Source: Fusobacterium perfoetens (lineage in GTDB: Bacteria; Fusobacteriota; Fusobacteriia; Fusobacteriales; Fusobacteriaceae). Taken from it: DNA of 52,918 nt. The first letter of the stretch is position 1; every line of letters begins with the position of its first letter. The notes beneath the pieces were generated by a model. The model was given only the letters and a program-made list of their open reading frames with translations. It searched no databases and was not told where the DNA came from. Made by a program: the position numbers and the translations under genes. The stretch is taken from the NCBI RefSeq assembly GCF_021531595.1, contig NZ_JADYUD010000013.1, forward strand, positions 1 to 52,918, written 5' to 3'. Positions 52,821 through 52,918 of the stretch are shown piece by piece.

Positions 52821-52839
52821 AACTCATAACTAAATATTT

Positions 52840-52918
52840 GGTGAGGTTCCCGAGTGGTCAAAGGGAGCAGACTGTAAATCTGCCAGCACAGCTTTCGAAG
52901 GTTCAAATCCTTCCCTCA
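52840..52918 (+). tRNA. tRNA-Tyr (anticodon GTA), truncated at the window end
   Basis: Class II tRNA with a long variable arm. Acceptor 5' strand GGTGAGG, anticodon arm GCAGACTGTAAATCTGC with anticodon GTA. The sequence ends after CCTCA of the 3' acceptor strand, so about six bases including CCA are missing. Confidence 0.95.

Overview
The window is a low-GC, Gram-negative, anaerobic genome segment that fits Fusobacterium or a close relative. The grounds are very AT-rich DNA, an LPS-export set (LptA/C-like protein, LptB, LptF, LptG) in an otherwise clostridia-like gene complement, tryptophanase beside a sodium symporter, flavodoxin, the [FeFe]-hydrogenase maturase HydG and an arginine decarboxylase. 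The genus is an inference from gene content; no 16S gene is present.

Layout. Bases 1-49 hold the start of a truncated minus-strand gene. From 307 to 21484 runs a long co-directional housekeeping block: dus, mutS, a giant LptA/C-like protein, lptB, alaS, ruvX, secD-secF, alr, an RlmI-like methyltransferase, cvpA, lptF-lptG, an M16 protease, dut, rodA and a pseudouridine synthase. Bases 21767-27896 are an amino-acid catabolism region: an orphan LivJ-type lipoprotein, a 48-codon small membrane ORF in its leader, tnaA with a GC-rich structured leader, a divergent YheO-type regulator, and an NSS symporter with its MetS-type microprotein. Bases 27954-31920 carry marC, an exported CbiK under a cobalamin riboswitch, holA and flavodoxin. 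Next come a SNF2 ATPase with an uncharacterised partner (32168-36694), an arginine-type antiporter with AdiA (37071-40825), MprF, HydG, a POT peptide transporter, a CtlX-like hydrolase, a stand-alone PTS EIIB and MgtE. A compact restriction-modification pair (49584-51427) precedes a radical-SAM gene and a tRNA-Thr/Glu/Tyr cluster that runs off the right end.

How genes work together. The Lpt genes, SecDF, RodA and Alr build and maintain the envelope. tnaA, the YheO-type regulator and the NSS/MetS pair look like a tryptophan uptake and indole-producing unit. AdiA with its antiporter looks like an arginine-dependent acid-tolerance pair. CtlX adds to guanidino-compound metabolism.

Most unusual features: (1) the GC-rich, foldable leader just upstream of tnaA, which I could not match to a riboswitch class I know; (2) three copies of a 200-250 bp palindromic intergenic repeat whose terminal inverted repeats differ between copies but match perfectly within each copy; (3) the signal-peptide-bearing CbiK under a cobalamin riboswitch; (4) the SNF2 plus partner cassette; (5) a restriction enzyme not assignable to a known specificity. 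No CRISPR array, prophage or intact insertion sequence was seen.
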